From positions 259,221-323,220 of the forward strand of contig JAGGNK010006426.1 of assembly GCA_017590115.1 (NCBI GenBank): a DNA stretch of 64,000 nt. Direction: 5' to 3'. The translations under genes and the position numbers were made by a program. The notes under the pieces are model-generated. The model saw only the letters and a list, made by a program, of their open reading frames with translations. It was not told where the DNA came from and did no database searches. The DNA comes from Montifringilla adamsi (Eukaryota > Chordata > Aves > Passeriformes > Passeridae). Below, piece after piece: positions 37,026 through 48,294 of this stretch (within the stretch, counting starts at the first letter, position 1; the number at the start of each line of letters is the position of its first letter).

Positions 37026-37502
37026 TGTAAGAATTCATGTCTGGACCGGCTGTTTGGGTCCAATCTGGCTAGCTATGGGCCCCAGCCCACACGATCTTAC
37101 AAGGACAAAAGCAAAAGAGGAGAAGTACTCTTCTCCACGTGGGGACGAATGTCCTCCATTACTGACTTGAGAACCACCAGATGGAGAAACACATGGAAAA
37201 AAGAGGGTGTAGCTTGATGGCGGGAAACCTTTATACGCAGGGAATGGGGGCGGAGGAAGAGGATCGCAGCCAATGGGACACTAGTGAGGAGGGGCGAGGG
37301 GAGGGACTGACCCAGGAACAGACCACCAGGAGAAACTGGGGAGAAGGGTGGGTGAGGGAAAGACCATGTGATAGGTGAGGGGAAGAACAAACCATGTGAT
37401 ATAACATAAACTATTCAGTGCAATATAGACTACTACAGTGCAAATCTCCAATCACCCAGTGCAAAATGACAACTTAATAAATTATTTAAAGCAATACAAC
37501 AC
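37026..37502 (-). mobile_element. LTR-like segment with minus-strand promoter
   Basis: The segment is bounded by TGTAAGAATT at the low-coordinate end and CAATACAACA at the high end, so on either strand it starts TGT and ends ACA, as LTRs do. On the minus strand it carries a promoter order typical of LTR U3: a CCAAT box in ATTGG orientation at 37270-37274, a GC box (TCCGCCCCC) at 37246-37254 and TATAAAG at 37229-37235. A 12-base ACCATGTGATA direct repeat lies upstream at 37362 and 37391. No clear target-site duplication or primer-binding site was found, and no AATAAA follows the TATA box, so the LTR identity and boundaries are inferred. It could instead be a CpG-poor cellular promoter. Confidence 0.4.
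37229..37277 (-). promoter_or_regulatory. CCAAT / GC-box / TATA promoter module
   Basis: Three core RNA polymerase II elements occur in order on the minus strand within 50 bases: inverted CCAAT, GC box, TATAAAG. Predicted initiation would be about 25-30 bases beyond the TATA box, near 37200. Whether it is active cannot be seen. Confidence 0.45.
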
Positions 37503-37765
37503 CATGATTCCCCTCAAGCCAGCTGCAGTGGCACCTGGCCAAGAGCCTGGGGCTGTGCCCGCAGCTGCAGCTGAGCTGGTCATCTGCTCAACTTTCCTCC
37601 CAGACCCTCTCACTGGGCAACTCTGGGCTGAACCATATCTCTCCAAGTCCCTGCTGCCTCCAGGACCTCCTCTTGCCTCTGTGTTTCACCTTAATTCCAT
37701 AACCTGGCCCTGGCTTTTGTGACTTTGTCATAGGCCCCTGCTCCTGCCCTGGTTTCAGGTCCCAC
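37503..37765. other. GC-rich flank of the LTR-like segment
   Basis: GC-rich sequence with CAGCTGCAG-type motifs (near 37521 and 37560), ending at a sharp return to AT-rich DNA after CCCACCACAAAATAGA. No family was recognised. The 94-codon plus frame (37438-37722) crosses the presumed LTR boundary and looks fortuitous. Confidence 0.3.
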
Positions 37766-39337
37766 CACAAAATAGAAAAAAATTAATTTAAAAGTGCTGT
37801 TCTTCTTTTATAGATGTGGAACAAGTATTTCTTCTTTGCCAAAAATTTAACTTGCTAGACCCTTTGAAAAAAATTTGAATTTTCCAATATTTTAAAAGTT
37901 TAATCATGGTCTTACTTCTGCAGTAAGAAATTTATCTGAGGGGGGCGGGGTTTGGGTGTTTTTTTGTATATGAAAAATAATTGCAAATGATCTGGGGGCA
38001 TTAACATCAACTTGTCTCTTAATTGTTCTATTATTAAAGCACTATCAAATTTTTTTTTTTTTTTTTTTTAACAGAGCCTCAAGATTAATATATTGCCTAG
38101 TCAGTAAACTTTATGACATGAAAACTGTTGACAAACACTTTCTCAGAGTTCTAGGCATAGAAGACATCACAGCTAAAATAAGTTTTTTGTGAGCTGACTT
38201 GCTTTGGAGAAACTGTGGTAGGAGCAATGCTCTGTATTTGAAATACAGCTGAAAGTTGTTCTTTTATGAAACCCACCAATCTTCTTGGTAAAAATAAGAA
38301 TTTTGTAAATAAGATTAATTTTAAAATATCCTTCTGTTACTGCCCCTACTTGTTTTTATCCATTTAAAAATATTTTGGTTTTTTGGCTATTTTTGTTTTC
38401 AATGGCTTTCATTTAAATATTCCTGTGTTGTTTTGTTTCCTTTATATATCTAATGAATACAAATAGTACTCAACAGCATTTGGCGTTTATCACATTATCA
38501 TACAGAAACTGTTCAGCAATGCCTATAAAATAATAAGGAAAATCTGCTACTAATGGGTCAACTTATATATTACCCAAAATCTACAAAACAGGTATTGGTG
38601 AAATGAACTCACAAAAAGATAAAAAATTATTGGTGGATGGAGAGAAGCCACAAAAAAATCCCTGGAAATTCTGCCATTATTTCTTCTGGTCATACAACAA
38701 GAAGTTTTAAAATATATCTTGGAACAGGACTGCAGGAAATTTTTCACTTTTGTGCAATGATTCCAATTTTTATTGTTGGTTGTTTTGATTCCGGTTTTGG
38801 GGGGGTCTTTTTTTCTTCTTTTTCTATTGTCTAAATAAAACATCTGACATACTCTGGAAGATTTAAAATTTGTATATATCAGAAAGTTATGTTTAGTAGG
38901 AAAAAAATTATGTATTTATTAGATATACTAGAGTTATAGAGTGCACTTTCCAAAAAATTTAAATACATTAATAGAATTCCCCACTGCAAAAATTCTTGAT
39001 GAGTGTTTGAAAATTGAGAACCCTATTTTAAGTCCTTTAAGTGATTGTGTGGTCCAGTACTGTCTGAGTGAAACCAAAGTTACCAAGACAGGTTGGCAAA
39101 TAAAAGTCAGTGTTATTTTTCTCCTCTTTTTTATTTATTCCTCTCTTCTCACATAATCTCACAATTGTACCCTATCTCTCTAAACCTTTTAAAATAAAAA
39201 ATATTTCTACAGACAGTTGATACAGATGATCTTACACCACAAATGATAACAAATTGGGGTTGAAAGGAAATGGGCCAAGAATCATCCAAAGTCATCTGAA
39301 TCTATCTGGCAAGAAAAGAACAATTTTGTGGAAATTT

Positions 39338-39441
39338 TAAAAAAGAGAAGGAGAGGAGAGGAGAGGAGAGGGGAAGGGAGGGGAGGGGAGGGGAGGGGAG
39401 GGAAGAGGAGAAAAATTAAAAGATAAAGAAAAGAGAAAGAT
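39338..39441. repeat. polypurine tract with G-quadruplex motif
   Basis: About 100 purine-rich bases. The centre, 39370-39402, contains seven runs of three or more G separated by one or two A (GGGG at 39370, GGG at 39376, GGGG at 39380, 39385, 39390 and 39395, GGG at 39400). This satisfies the G3+N1-7 quadruplex rule several times over. GAGAG units precede it and AAAGA units follow. Confidence 0.9.
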
Positions 39442-40509
39442 AAAAAAATACCCTAAAAGCTAAACAGTAATGCTTAGGCCACAAAGTCAGAAAAGCTTTT
39501 TCAATGGTTACCAGTGTAACACTTCCCCTGGTATATCCATTTTACATACAACGTACAATAAATTGTAAGCTAGTTAGTTGAAAGCTATTTAGTTCTATTT
39601 TTATACAAATTCGTTTTTTCTAATGGAAGTCCTTTCATAGAATTTGGTTCAAAAATGCAACACTCCTTTTTAGGCTAAACAAAACCAAATTTGTGGAGCA
39701 AATTAAATGTTTTGTAGTATTATAGTGAAATATGGTTTACAGTTGCATTGTTAAAGTAAGCAAAATATTTTTATCTCTCATATTTGTCAAAAAAACAGAA
39801 TATGATGGGATTCTTTTAGCCTTCTGCATAATTAACAAGCTTTAGGTTTACTTACAAGTCCTTTAAATATCAAAAAACAAGGAAGCTGATGGCAGTGGAA
39901 GAATTATATATATGTAATGCTTGGACTACATATATATTTTTTTGATGACGCTTTTTATGTATAAGTGTAGTATAATTGTAGTCAGCTACATCTGAATCTT
40001 TGAGTGGCTTATTCATGTATTAAGGTATAGTTAAACAAGAAGCTCCACAAAAGAGGGATTATTTGCATGATCAAGTTAAGTCTATGCATAGCTGAATAAA
40101 CTGTAGGATAGTGTCATAGGCAGTTGCTGTCTCAGTAGTTCATGAGGTTTTTTTCAGCAGAAGAGTCACTGTAACACTCCTTTTTTATAGACAGATTTAA
40201 AATAAAATTAGTTAATTATTTATAGGAAGCTGCAGCATACACTTAACTTAATTGCATTACTTTTAAATATGCTGTTTGACAGTATCCCCTGAACAGGAAG
40301 ACCTTATGATCTTTTGTGAATAGAGAATAATGCCTGAGTAAGTCTGATCTTTAGGGAGGCTGTGTATGTCCTGTCCAATACCACTTACACTACAAATATG
40401 CCAAATAAGAAGAATGACTATGAATGACAAGTCCACTGCAAGGAAGTCCAAGGAAATCTGTCTCAGTAAAAGCCAGAACATCTTCAGGATCTTGCAGCTG
40501 TTTAGGCAA

Positions 40510-40531
40510 GTTTAGTTTAAGTTTAGTTTAA
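40510..40531. repeat. perfect 11-bp tandem duplication
   Basis: GTTTAGTTTAA occurs twice head to tail. Confidence 0.9.
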
Positions 40532-40827
40532 GCAGTGCATTCTGTCACCTAAATACAAATTTAACTACAGCTTTGGTCTACCTTCCTTTATCTAAATTGT
40601 CAATATAGCAAAATAATTGCAATGTAACATATGCCTCCTGGCTTGGCTGGTTTCAGACAACTTAGTGACATCGGTTGTGTTTGGTCATCTTGAAAATTAA
40701 AACTGGAGAAGAATAGTCTGTGTAAGCAATTCAGCCATCAGCTGGGGGAAAAAAAAAAAAAAGTTTCTTATTAGAGTTTGGGCTTAATATGCATGTTTAT
40801 AGGCTGAATTGGGGTAGGTGGAGAGCT

Positions 40828-40842
40828 GCTGCCATCTGCTGG
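40828..40842 (-). promoter_or_regulatory. CTCF-binding motif, full consensus match
   Basis: Read on the minus strand the 15-mer is CCAGCAGATGGCAGC, which agrees with every position of the CTCF core consensus CCASYAGRKGGCRSY. CTCF is the zinc-finger architectural protein that blocks cohesin loop extrusion in an orientation-dependent way; the CCA-first strand here is minus. It lies in unique AT-rich DNA more than 3 kb from any recognised repeat. A single perfect motif is suggestive but not proof of occupancy. Confidence 0.55.
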
Positions 40843-43800
40843 AAGGATTTTTTTTCTGACTTTAAATAAAATTGGAGAGTTTTTTTATGAGTAACCTAAT
40901 GAAAGATTACTAAACTATCACCGTTGATGAAATTTAGGTGCTTAACACCTGTGTAGACATCTAAATGATCATTATTCTTATGGTATTAAGAGTGTAAAAT
41001 TATCAAAATGTGGACCTAAATCTCCTTGCAATTCAAGGTCTGAATGGAGGACTTTTTAATTAAGCCATATTCATAAATATGAACTAGAGAGCACAAATCC
41101 TTCCAAAATGGGGACACTAGAAGATGTAAAAAGAAAGGGAAATTAAAAGCAAAGAGGCTTTTGCAGACAACCATTTGTTTAATTTTATAGTATAAATATC
41201 GGTGCTACATTTTTATTCATTATGATGTGTAAAAATACAGGTCTAAAATTCCGATGGTATGGATAGGTAGCAGGAATCTCACAGTGAATACCCAGAATTC
41301 TCTAAGAGTTGGCAGTTTCAGAAAATAAAAAACAAACATATATAAACAAAATCAAGACACACTAGTTTTGTCCACCTGCCAGGAGACTGTACTTTAGGTC
41401 CCAACAGGAACAGAGTGGTTAGGACTGCAAAGAAGTTTGATGCTGCATATTATAATAAGTAGTACTAGGTACCTTACAGGGTCCTGGACATTTTTGAAGA
41501 GCTTTTCTGTCTTCCTTCTCAGTTCAGTTTCATCTATTTAGACAACACTCGGTATTTCTTCCCAGCTAAATGCCTGTAAATGTTAATTTTATATCTGCCT
41601 GGTGAGGATTTCAAGACAGCCAAGTTAGACGTTGCATGATTTAGATAGATTTGTGATTTACATGTGAGTACACAACCTTGCAGATTTGCAAGTTTTAGCC
41701 AAAATACATATAGGCATACATATTCCTAAAAAAAAAAAAAAAAAATATTCCTGAGTAATCTCTTTGATGCTGGGAAGAAATTGCTTACATGGTAATTTCA
41801 TGGTAAGATGGAATGGAAATGACACCAACTAGAATGAGGAAATCAAGCCAGTTGAACCACTTACAATAATATAAATACACAGTGGAGGAGTATGGTGAGA
41901 GGAATTCTGATTACATAGTGAAATGATAGACTGATATCAGGCTATCATGCCTGAAGTATTTGCTGTCCCAAGAAAACTTACACCAAATTATATTGTAATT
42001 TAAACTGCATGGTGAATCATTTATTTCCTGCTAATCTGAGGTTGACATTTCATGTCTTTTACATCTCATTACTAAGTTACAAATACCAGCTGTTAAATTC
42101 AGCCCACTGGATTTCAATCTAATGATTATTTACAGTGCCCTGCCGTTAACTTTGTCTTTAGGTCCAGTGTTCATTACCTTGATACTGAGAGCTTAAAAGT
42201 GGCCAACAGATGAAATGTACTGGAAGATAATTTTTTAAATGTACTCACAAAGGCACACCTCCACCCATTTTATCAATTTATTCTGATGAGCAGGGGCAGT
42301 ATATTTTCCATCTTCATGAGCTAGGTTTTGGTAAGCAGAAAATTTGCAGGTGTACTTCCATGGTTGGCACCTTCCCATGTACTTATTGTATTCACACCAT
42401 ATTCTCATCTCTCTACAGGACCACACTAGGTTTTCTAGGAGTTATTTGGATAATTACAAAGAAAATAATTTCTCAAGGAGTGGGGTACATCTTAATGGGA
42501 AATGTAGGACAACGTTGATTAAGGGATATCCCAGCTACCTGAATCAACTACACCGGTGTCAGTGTGATACTGTACATGGGTTAACTAGAGAGAAACATAT
42601 GAAAAGCAGACATAGGAAGATGCATAAGAAATGAGGCAAGGAGACCTCTGTGTAATCATTATGATTAAAATTCCTACATTCAGGTTATGTTACTAACCTT
42701 AATTGTAACTATATGTTTTCAGAAGTCTAGAAGACTTACAAAAAGATTAAATGTCAGAGGCACATTCAGTTTCAAGGCATAACTTATTATGCAAATATTT
42801 TGTCTAGAAATGTCAAGATCAGGAGGTTTTGAATAACATCTTTGTGTAATTTTTTGTAATGCTGCTGTGAATCTGTGACACACTTTTGCAAGAAATTGAG
42901 AAACTACTCAGTCTGGACGAAGTTGTTCCTTGTAAATACATGTGAAAAAATGTGCAAGGCAGGTTCAACCTCTTACAGCATAAAAAAAATAAAAAACTTA
43001 TCTCTTTGTAAAAACCTTTTTATTTAGTTGAAAGTATGCATTACTATCAGAAGCCATGCATGAATTAGAAAAACAGAAACACTCAGACTTTCTATACCCT
43101 CTGGTCTTAGCCATCTTAATTTAATACTGTGTAAGAGAAAAGGCAAACTTGCTGCCTTGCTAAAAGCCACTAGTCTGTGCTGTTGTATAAGAAATCTGTT
43201 TTAAGTCAATTCCTTACAAATAGAATTGTAATCATTTCCATAAGCATGTTTTTGTGCCATTAGGTAGTACCTATAAACAGTTTGGATGAGTTTTATCTTT
43301 TATTGTCCACTATCTTCTATATAATGAAAATATTGAATTAGAAAGCATATAATATTCAAAGCATCACTGCTTTAATTCCATTTTAATATTTTACTTGAAG
43401 TAAAAAATATGTATATGTATTAGACTAGCAGGAAAATCTTCAAGCTAGGAACTCTAACAATTCAAATATGCAATAGGAAGGCTGCTTAATGATTGAGCTA
43501 AGGCTTCAAATGGGTGTTAATCTTATGGAAATTTTCTTCCATTATACCAACTGTTTAAGGGGCAGAGGAAGAAAAACTTGTCCCAAAGGTAAAAATATTA
43601 TTGATGCCCTTGCTGTACTAATACCCAAGTGAGAGATTTTTTTTTTCTTATATTGTGTGTCTATTCACAAGCTGCAAACGGATTCTTGCTACATTTTAGG
43701 AACAGATTTGTAATGGAAACTATGGACTATTTTTGTTAATGTGACTTTTTTCTTTAGCCTTTCCTTTTATTCTTAAGGACTTATATTAACTATATTATAA

Positions 43801-45599
43801 AATAAGGCACCATAAAATTATAAATGTGAAATAAATAACCTTCTTTCTGAATAAAAACATGAATTTTATATTCTACCATAAGGTAAATTCTTTGCTGATG
43901 ACACCTGTAAGCAACTTCACAGAATGGGCAGCCTTCAAAATTTTCTTTTATTACCTCTGCAAGTAATATGTTTACCAGCAGCTAAAGATAATCCTTTCTT
44001 GTCTACTATATCTATACTCTATAACTATTCCCAGTTCCCGTATAAGTTACTCTGTCTGTAAAACATTCTAAGAGTATAAATTAGGTGGTTTATTTTTATT
44101 TTTATCTTCTAAAAACCAAAAGTATCTATAACTTTTAAGATAGTAATCCTGGAAAATATGTGTGCTCATTCGATGTTTGCAATTTAAGTAGGACAATTAG
44201 ACTTTTTGTCACATCATCATTTAGATTCCTTGTCAAAAGGAAATATCACCAGAAGTCTACAATTCTGGACTGTCTATCCAGTTAATATATACTGTGCAAT
44301 TCTCTTTTTTCCTTTTTCAGGACTACAGTCCTTCCTGACACACAGATCCTTACCTTCAGAAGTTTAATAAGTTCATATTATAGGCAAGAAACCTAAAGCA
44401 TTTGCAGGCAATCAGCAGATCAAATATTCATTAAAGTGGGTAATTCAATTTAAAATATCCATGGACAGTTTGTTTCCATGGTTGTTTTACTACCCATACA
44501 TTGCTGAATGTCACATGAGAAGTGTTTAAATATTTCATAGCAGAAATCTGATTTTGAGTGTCAGTCCAAACTTAAGTTGCATATAATTTGTATACCGTCC
44601 GTTATTTAGCAGCCTTATCCAAATACTACACATGCAGGAAGTATATTTCCATTCTAAAAAATCTGAAATTAAACAATGCATGAATTTTTCTATGTCCTTA
44701 TATCTACATGTTCATTATAGTTACCATTCACAGGGCTAAATTTGAAACATACTTATCGTTAAAAAGAAAAAGAAAAAAAAAAAATTACAGGCTTTAAAGT
44801 TCTGATTTATTCAGAGACTCTAATGGAACAGTCAAAAGCACAAATCCCAGTCTATCTCTTTTCCTGATTCAATTTTATGGCAGGAACTCTCACAGTCTGT
44901 ATATAATCCAGTTCCAACATTAGGCAGAAATGTCAGTCCATGGGGAACTTTAACTACACAAGAATCATTAACCTTAAATATGTCATGCTGGAAATATTCT
45001 CTATCTACTTTGAATTCATATATATATGCTCTAGTCTAACCCTTGTGAAAGACTCCACTCCGAGGATTGCAAGGCAGGATTCACACTCCTTCCAGCCTAA
45101 AAATTATATAGAAATAAATTGATTTTCTGAACTAGAATCTAGCCTACTGATCTGACCACAGGTGTGTTATTGCAACTTTGGAGTATATTTTATAATGAGT
45201 TTTCTAAAAAAAAATTTCAAAATTCAATAGTTATAATTACATATTGCAGCTATTAGAAAGCTGTTTGCTGTAGGTAAGATAGTTTGCTAATTTTTTCTAG
45301 ACTTAGTTGCAAGTGTGACAGGACATAAGCATACTTTTGTAGCTTACTATGAGGAAAGCCAAGTCCGCCACTGGAGTGGATCTGAAGTGAAGCAAAACAG
45401 TAAAAGGAAAAGTTTTGGGTCATGTAGGAAGAACACCAGGTCTTTACACTGTATTTTTTGAAAGCTAAAAAACAATTGATGCCTTGGTTCAAGCATTCTG
45501 ATTTGCTTAATCTCAAAATTAAACTTTACTTTAGTGAGTTTAGTCCTGGGGAGAATAATTTTGCCTTCACTTTCGTGTTCATGTGTTCATTGCTTTATA

Positions 45600-46329
45600 G
45601 GAATATGAACTCTCAGATTATGGAAGCATATACCCACCAGGAGCTCCTGGAGGATCCCATGCTGAAGCAGGTGCATGTGCCCAAATGTATCCCGTAAGAA
45701 ACCCATACTAAAGCAGGCTCTGCGCAGGACCATAACCATATGGAGAGAGGAGCCCATACTGGAGCAGCTTTGCTGGCAGGACTTGTGACCCCATGGGGGT
45801 CCCACACTGGAGCAGCCTGCTCCTCAAGGACTGACCAAAATGGAAGGGAACCATGCTAGAGCAGTTAAAGAAGAACTGCAGACTGTGGGGAGGAGTGATA
45901 TCCAGAAATTTCATGAAGGACTGTCTTCAGTGGGAGACACCCCACATTGGTGTAGGTGAGGGTGTGAGGAGGAAGGAGTGGCAGAGACAAGGTGTGATAA
46001 ACTTGCAGCAACACCCCCTTCCTGTCCTTCTGTACCACTTAGGAGGAGGAGGTAGAGAAATTAGAAATTTAGTTGGACCCAGGAAGCAGGGAGGAAAGAT
46101 TTGGAGTTATTTCTCATTGCTGTATTCTGGTTTTATTGAAAATAAAATAAATTTGTTTCCTCAAGGTCAACTGTGTTTTGACTGTGACGAAAATCACTGA
46201 GTGATCTCTCCCTGCACTCACCTCGACCCATAAGCATTTTGTTGTATTTTCTCTCCCATGTACAGCTGAAGAGGGGAGGGACAGAGCGGCTTTGGTAAGC
46301 ACTTGTCATCCATCCAGGTTTAACACACA
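45600..46329 (+). mobile_element. endogenous retrovirus LTR (probably solo), with tandem units
   Basis: The 3' half reads as a bird ERV LTR known to me from memory. A polyadenylation signal AATAAA occurs at 46141 and overlapping at 46146, followed by a GT-rich segment. Then come the U5-like blocks GTGAGTGATCTCTCCCTG (near 46198), TTTTCTCTCCCATGTACAGC and AGAGCGGCTTTGG (near 46284), ending near 46329 in AACACACA. The 5' half is an array of imperfect units (see separate entry). No gag, pol or env sequence was recognised on either side, so it is probably a solo LTR. Left boundary and family (ERVL-like is a guess) are uncertain, and no target-site duplication was identified. Confidence 0.7.
45656..45955 (+). 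repeat. imperfect ~48-bp tandem array inside the LTR
   Basis: The block CCCAYRCTRRAGCAG recurs at 45656, 45702, 45753, 45801 and 45850, spaced 46, 51, 48 and 49 bases. A sixth, more diverged copy (CCCACATTGGTGTAGG) lies at 45941, two unit lengths on. The unit cores are shared while the linkers differ, so the array expanded and then diverged. Confidence 0.75.
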
Positions 46330-48004
46330 GTATATACCACCACTCTTTTAAAAGGGCTTGGATATTAGTTTCATACAGTTTTTGAAGAGTTTAAAAACTA
46401 AAGCTTTAATGTATGTAAACTTGACAGGTGTGAAGTTAGTGGATTTATAAGGACTCAGCACAATGAGGCCTCAGACCCCTCAGTTTCCTCTGAAGTAACC
46501 ATCTGTACAAGGTCAGGACCTACCGTGCTGTAGAAGAGCAAAGTAAGAACTGGTCACAGAGTACCAGTTTTGTCTGCTTTGGCAACCTGTGTAATCCTAA
46601 ATTAGAGGCATGCTTCCGAGTAATCTACTGTATGATAATAAAGTGTTACATGCAAAATACATCAAAAATCCTGACAGATTTCCCAAGCAGATTTTACTAA
46701 TTACAGGTTTGCTGTATGCTGGTCACACTTTCAGTCATGCGAGTTATGTACATATCAGGTGTTTAAGATAGCAAAATTCATCAGTTTAAGCAAATAGTCT
46801 TCATTTTAAGATATATGTCTGTAAAGACCATAAAAATTCATAGAGACAGCTCTGACCATTGTCAATGCTAGTAACTATATGAGTTACAATATATGGAGAA
46901 TATGAAAATACAAATACTGAATTAACTTTCATGAATTTTCACACCAGTGTAACACATCAGTTTTCTGTGTTCAGTACCTGTAAAAGTAAGAATGACAGGA
47001 ATTTTCTAATATTCCTTCAATGAGGATTAGCAATGTTACATTTTTATTGTATTTCTTAGCCAACAAACTGTTTAGAAACCAAAGAAAATATTCAGAAGGC
47101 CAGTAAGCAACCTGCATTGGTTGAATTTCTCTGGCTGACTCAAGTAATTTCTCTGTTTCGCCAAGGCATCTACCCATCTACAGTGGCAGAGCCAGGGTCT
47201 TAAGAAATTAGCATGTCATTCTATTATTTATTTATCTTTAATAGTGACTATTGATTTTCAAGCCTAGTTTCCAGTTCTTGATAGCTAATTGGTAATGTTT
47301 AGGAAAGTTTTTTTAATATATTCAAAATGAGTTTTATGCCTTTCACAATGCCCCCAGAGCAGGGAATAGGGGGGAAAGAAAAGGAAGAACACATTTCTGG
47401 CCACAAGAATGAACATGTGTATTCTATCATCATATTCTGCCCTCAAGCCTCATTAGCAAAAAAGAAATCCTCCATCTTCACTAAACTTCCCACTCCATTA
47501 ACACGTTTTTTCTCCATTTTGTTACAAGAATTAAAATGAAAAAGTAGATTTTTAGTTAGTACTTAGATGTGAGAGAGAGACATTAAATCTGTTTCTGTAA
47601 AGTTACAGATATTGCAAGGTTCCCTAAAAAAACATTATAAAACATAGGTGTAATATTTATTTACAGTAGGATTCACAATATAATCCAGAACACAAAAGCT
47701 GTATGGAGAACCATAGCAACAGGAAATTGATGTCAAAAATCAAACTGGTGAAAGGCAGAAATGGAGATAAAGCACTGATCTCTCTCTCAGAGAGCAAAAA
47801 TACTACATGTTTTGCTGAGACCGAGATTCCAAATTTTGCTTTCTGGAAACTGATGTTAGGAAGGTTTCCCCAAAGGACTGAGATATAAGGAAATTGGAGT
47901 AATGATGTCAGGAGCTAGAAAGCTAGAATGGACAGTTTTACGATTGAGGTCTTAGAGCTGCAAGCAGGCATATGTGTCTTTGCAGTTGTCCAGTAAGTCT
48001 TCAA

Positions 48005-48005
<1 letters not shown>

Positions 48006-48046
<41 letters not shown>
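48006..48046. repeat. A41 homopolymer
   Basis: Forty-one consecutive A residues. No retrogene or LINE body was recognised upstream on the plus strand, so a retrotransposition tail cannot be supported. Its exact length is likely to vary with sequencing error and polymorphism. Confidence 0.95.
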
Positions 48047-48048
<2 letters not shown>

Positions 48049-48215
48049 TTCAGCTCAGAAAAATACATCTTTCTTACTGTGGAATCAGCTTCCTGTCCAA
48101 TGCCCAGAACAGGTGCATAGCAGCAGTTGCATAGTTGGCAATAATATAATGCAAACAATTTTTTGTTAGTTCAGCTCAATGCAGCATAATAAATTATATA
48201 AATTTTACAACGTTC

Positions 48216-48294
48216 TATGCTGATTTTGGTTTTTTGGAGGTTTTTTTTGGTGGTGGTTTTTTTTTTTTTGGGGTTTTTTTTTTTTTTTTTTTGT
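48216..48294. repeat. T/G low-complexity tract
   Basis: T runs of up to 18 with G interruptions (GGAGG, GGTGGTGG, GGGG), lacking C. It is similar in composition and strand to 163-351. Confidence 0.9.

Larger units (their letters stand above)
37766..45600. other. AT-rich unique sequence, no gene recognised
   Basis: No mobile element recognised. Poly-T (38049-38069), A-runs (40748-40763, 41729-41746, 44771-44784), a purine/G tract (39338-39441) and a CTCF motif (40828) are the only features. A 63-codon minus frame at 42235-42426 ends over a GTGAGT donor-like sequence and is reported under findings only. Confidence 0.4.

Noticed and set aside
37438..37722. 94-codon plus frame in the GC island
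   Set aside because: Crosses the inferred LTR boundary, has Ala/Pro-rich low-complexity composition and no recognised domain.
45656..45955. Regularly spaced repeats as a CRISPR array
   Set aside because: The repeats are imperfect with no defined unique spacers, lie inside an LTR in vertebrate DNA, and have no cas genes nearby.
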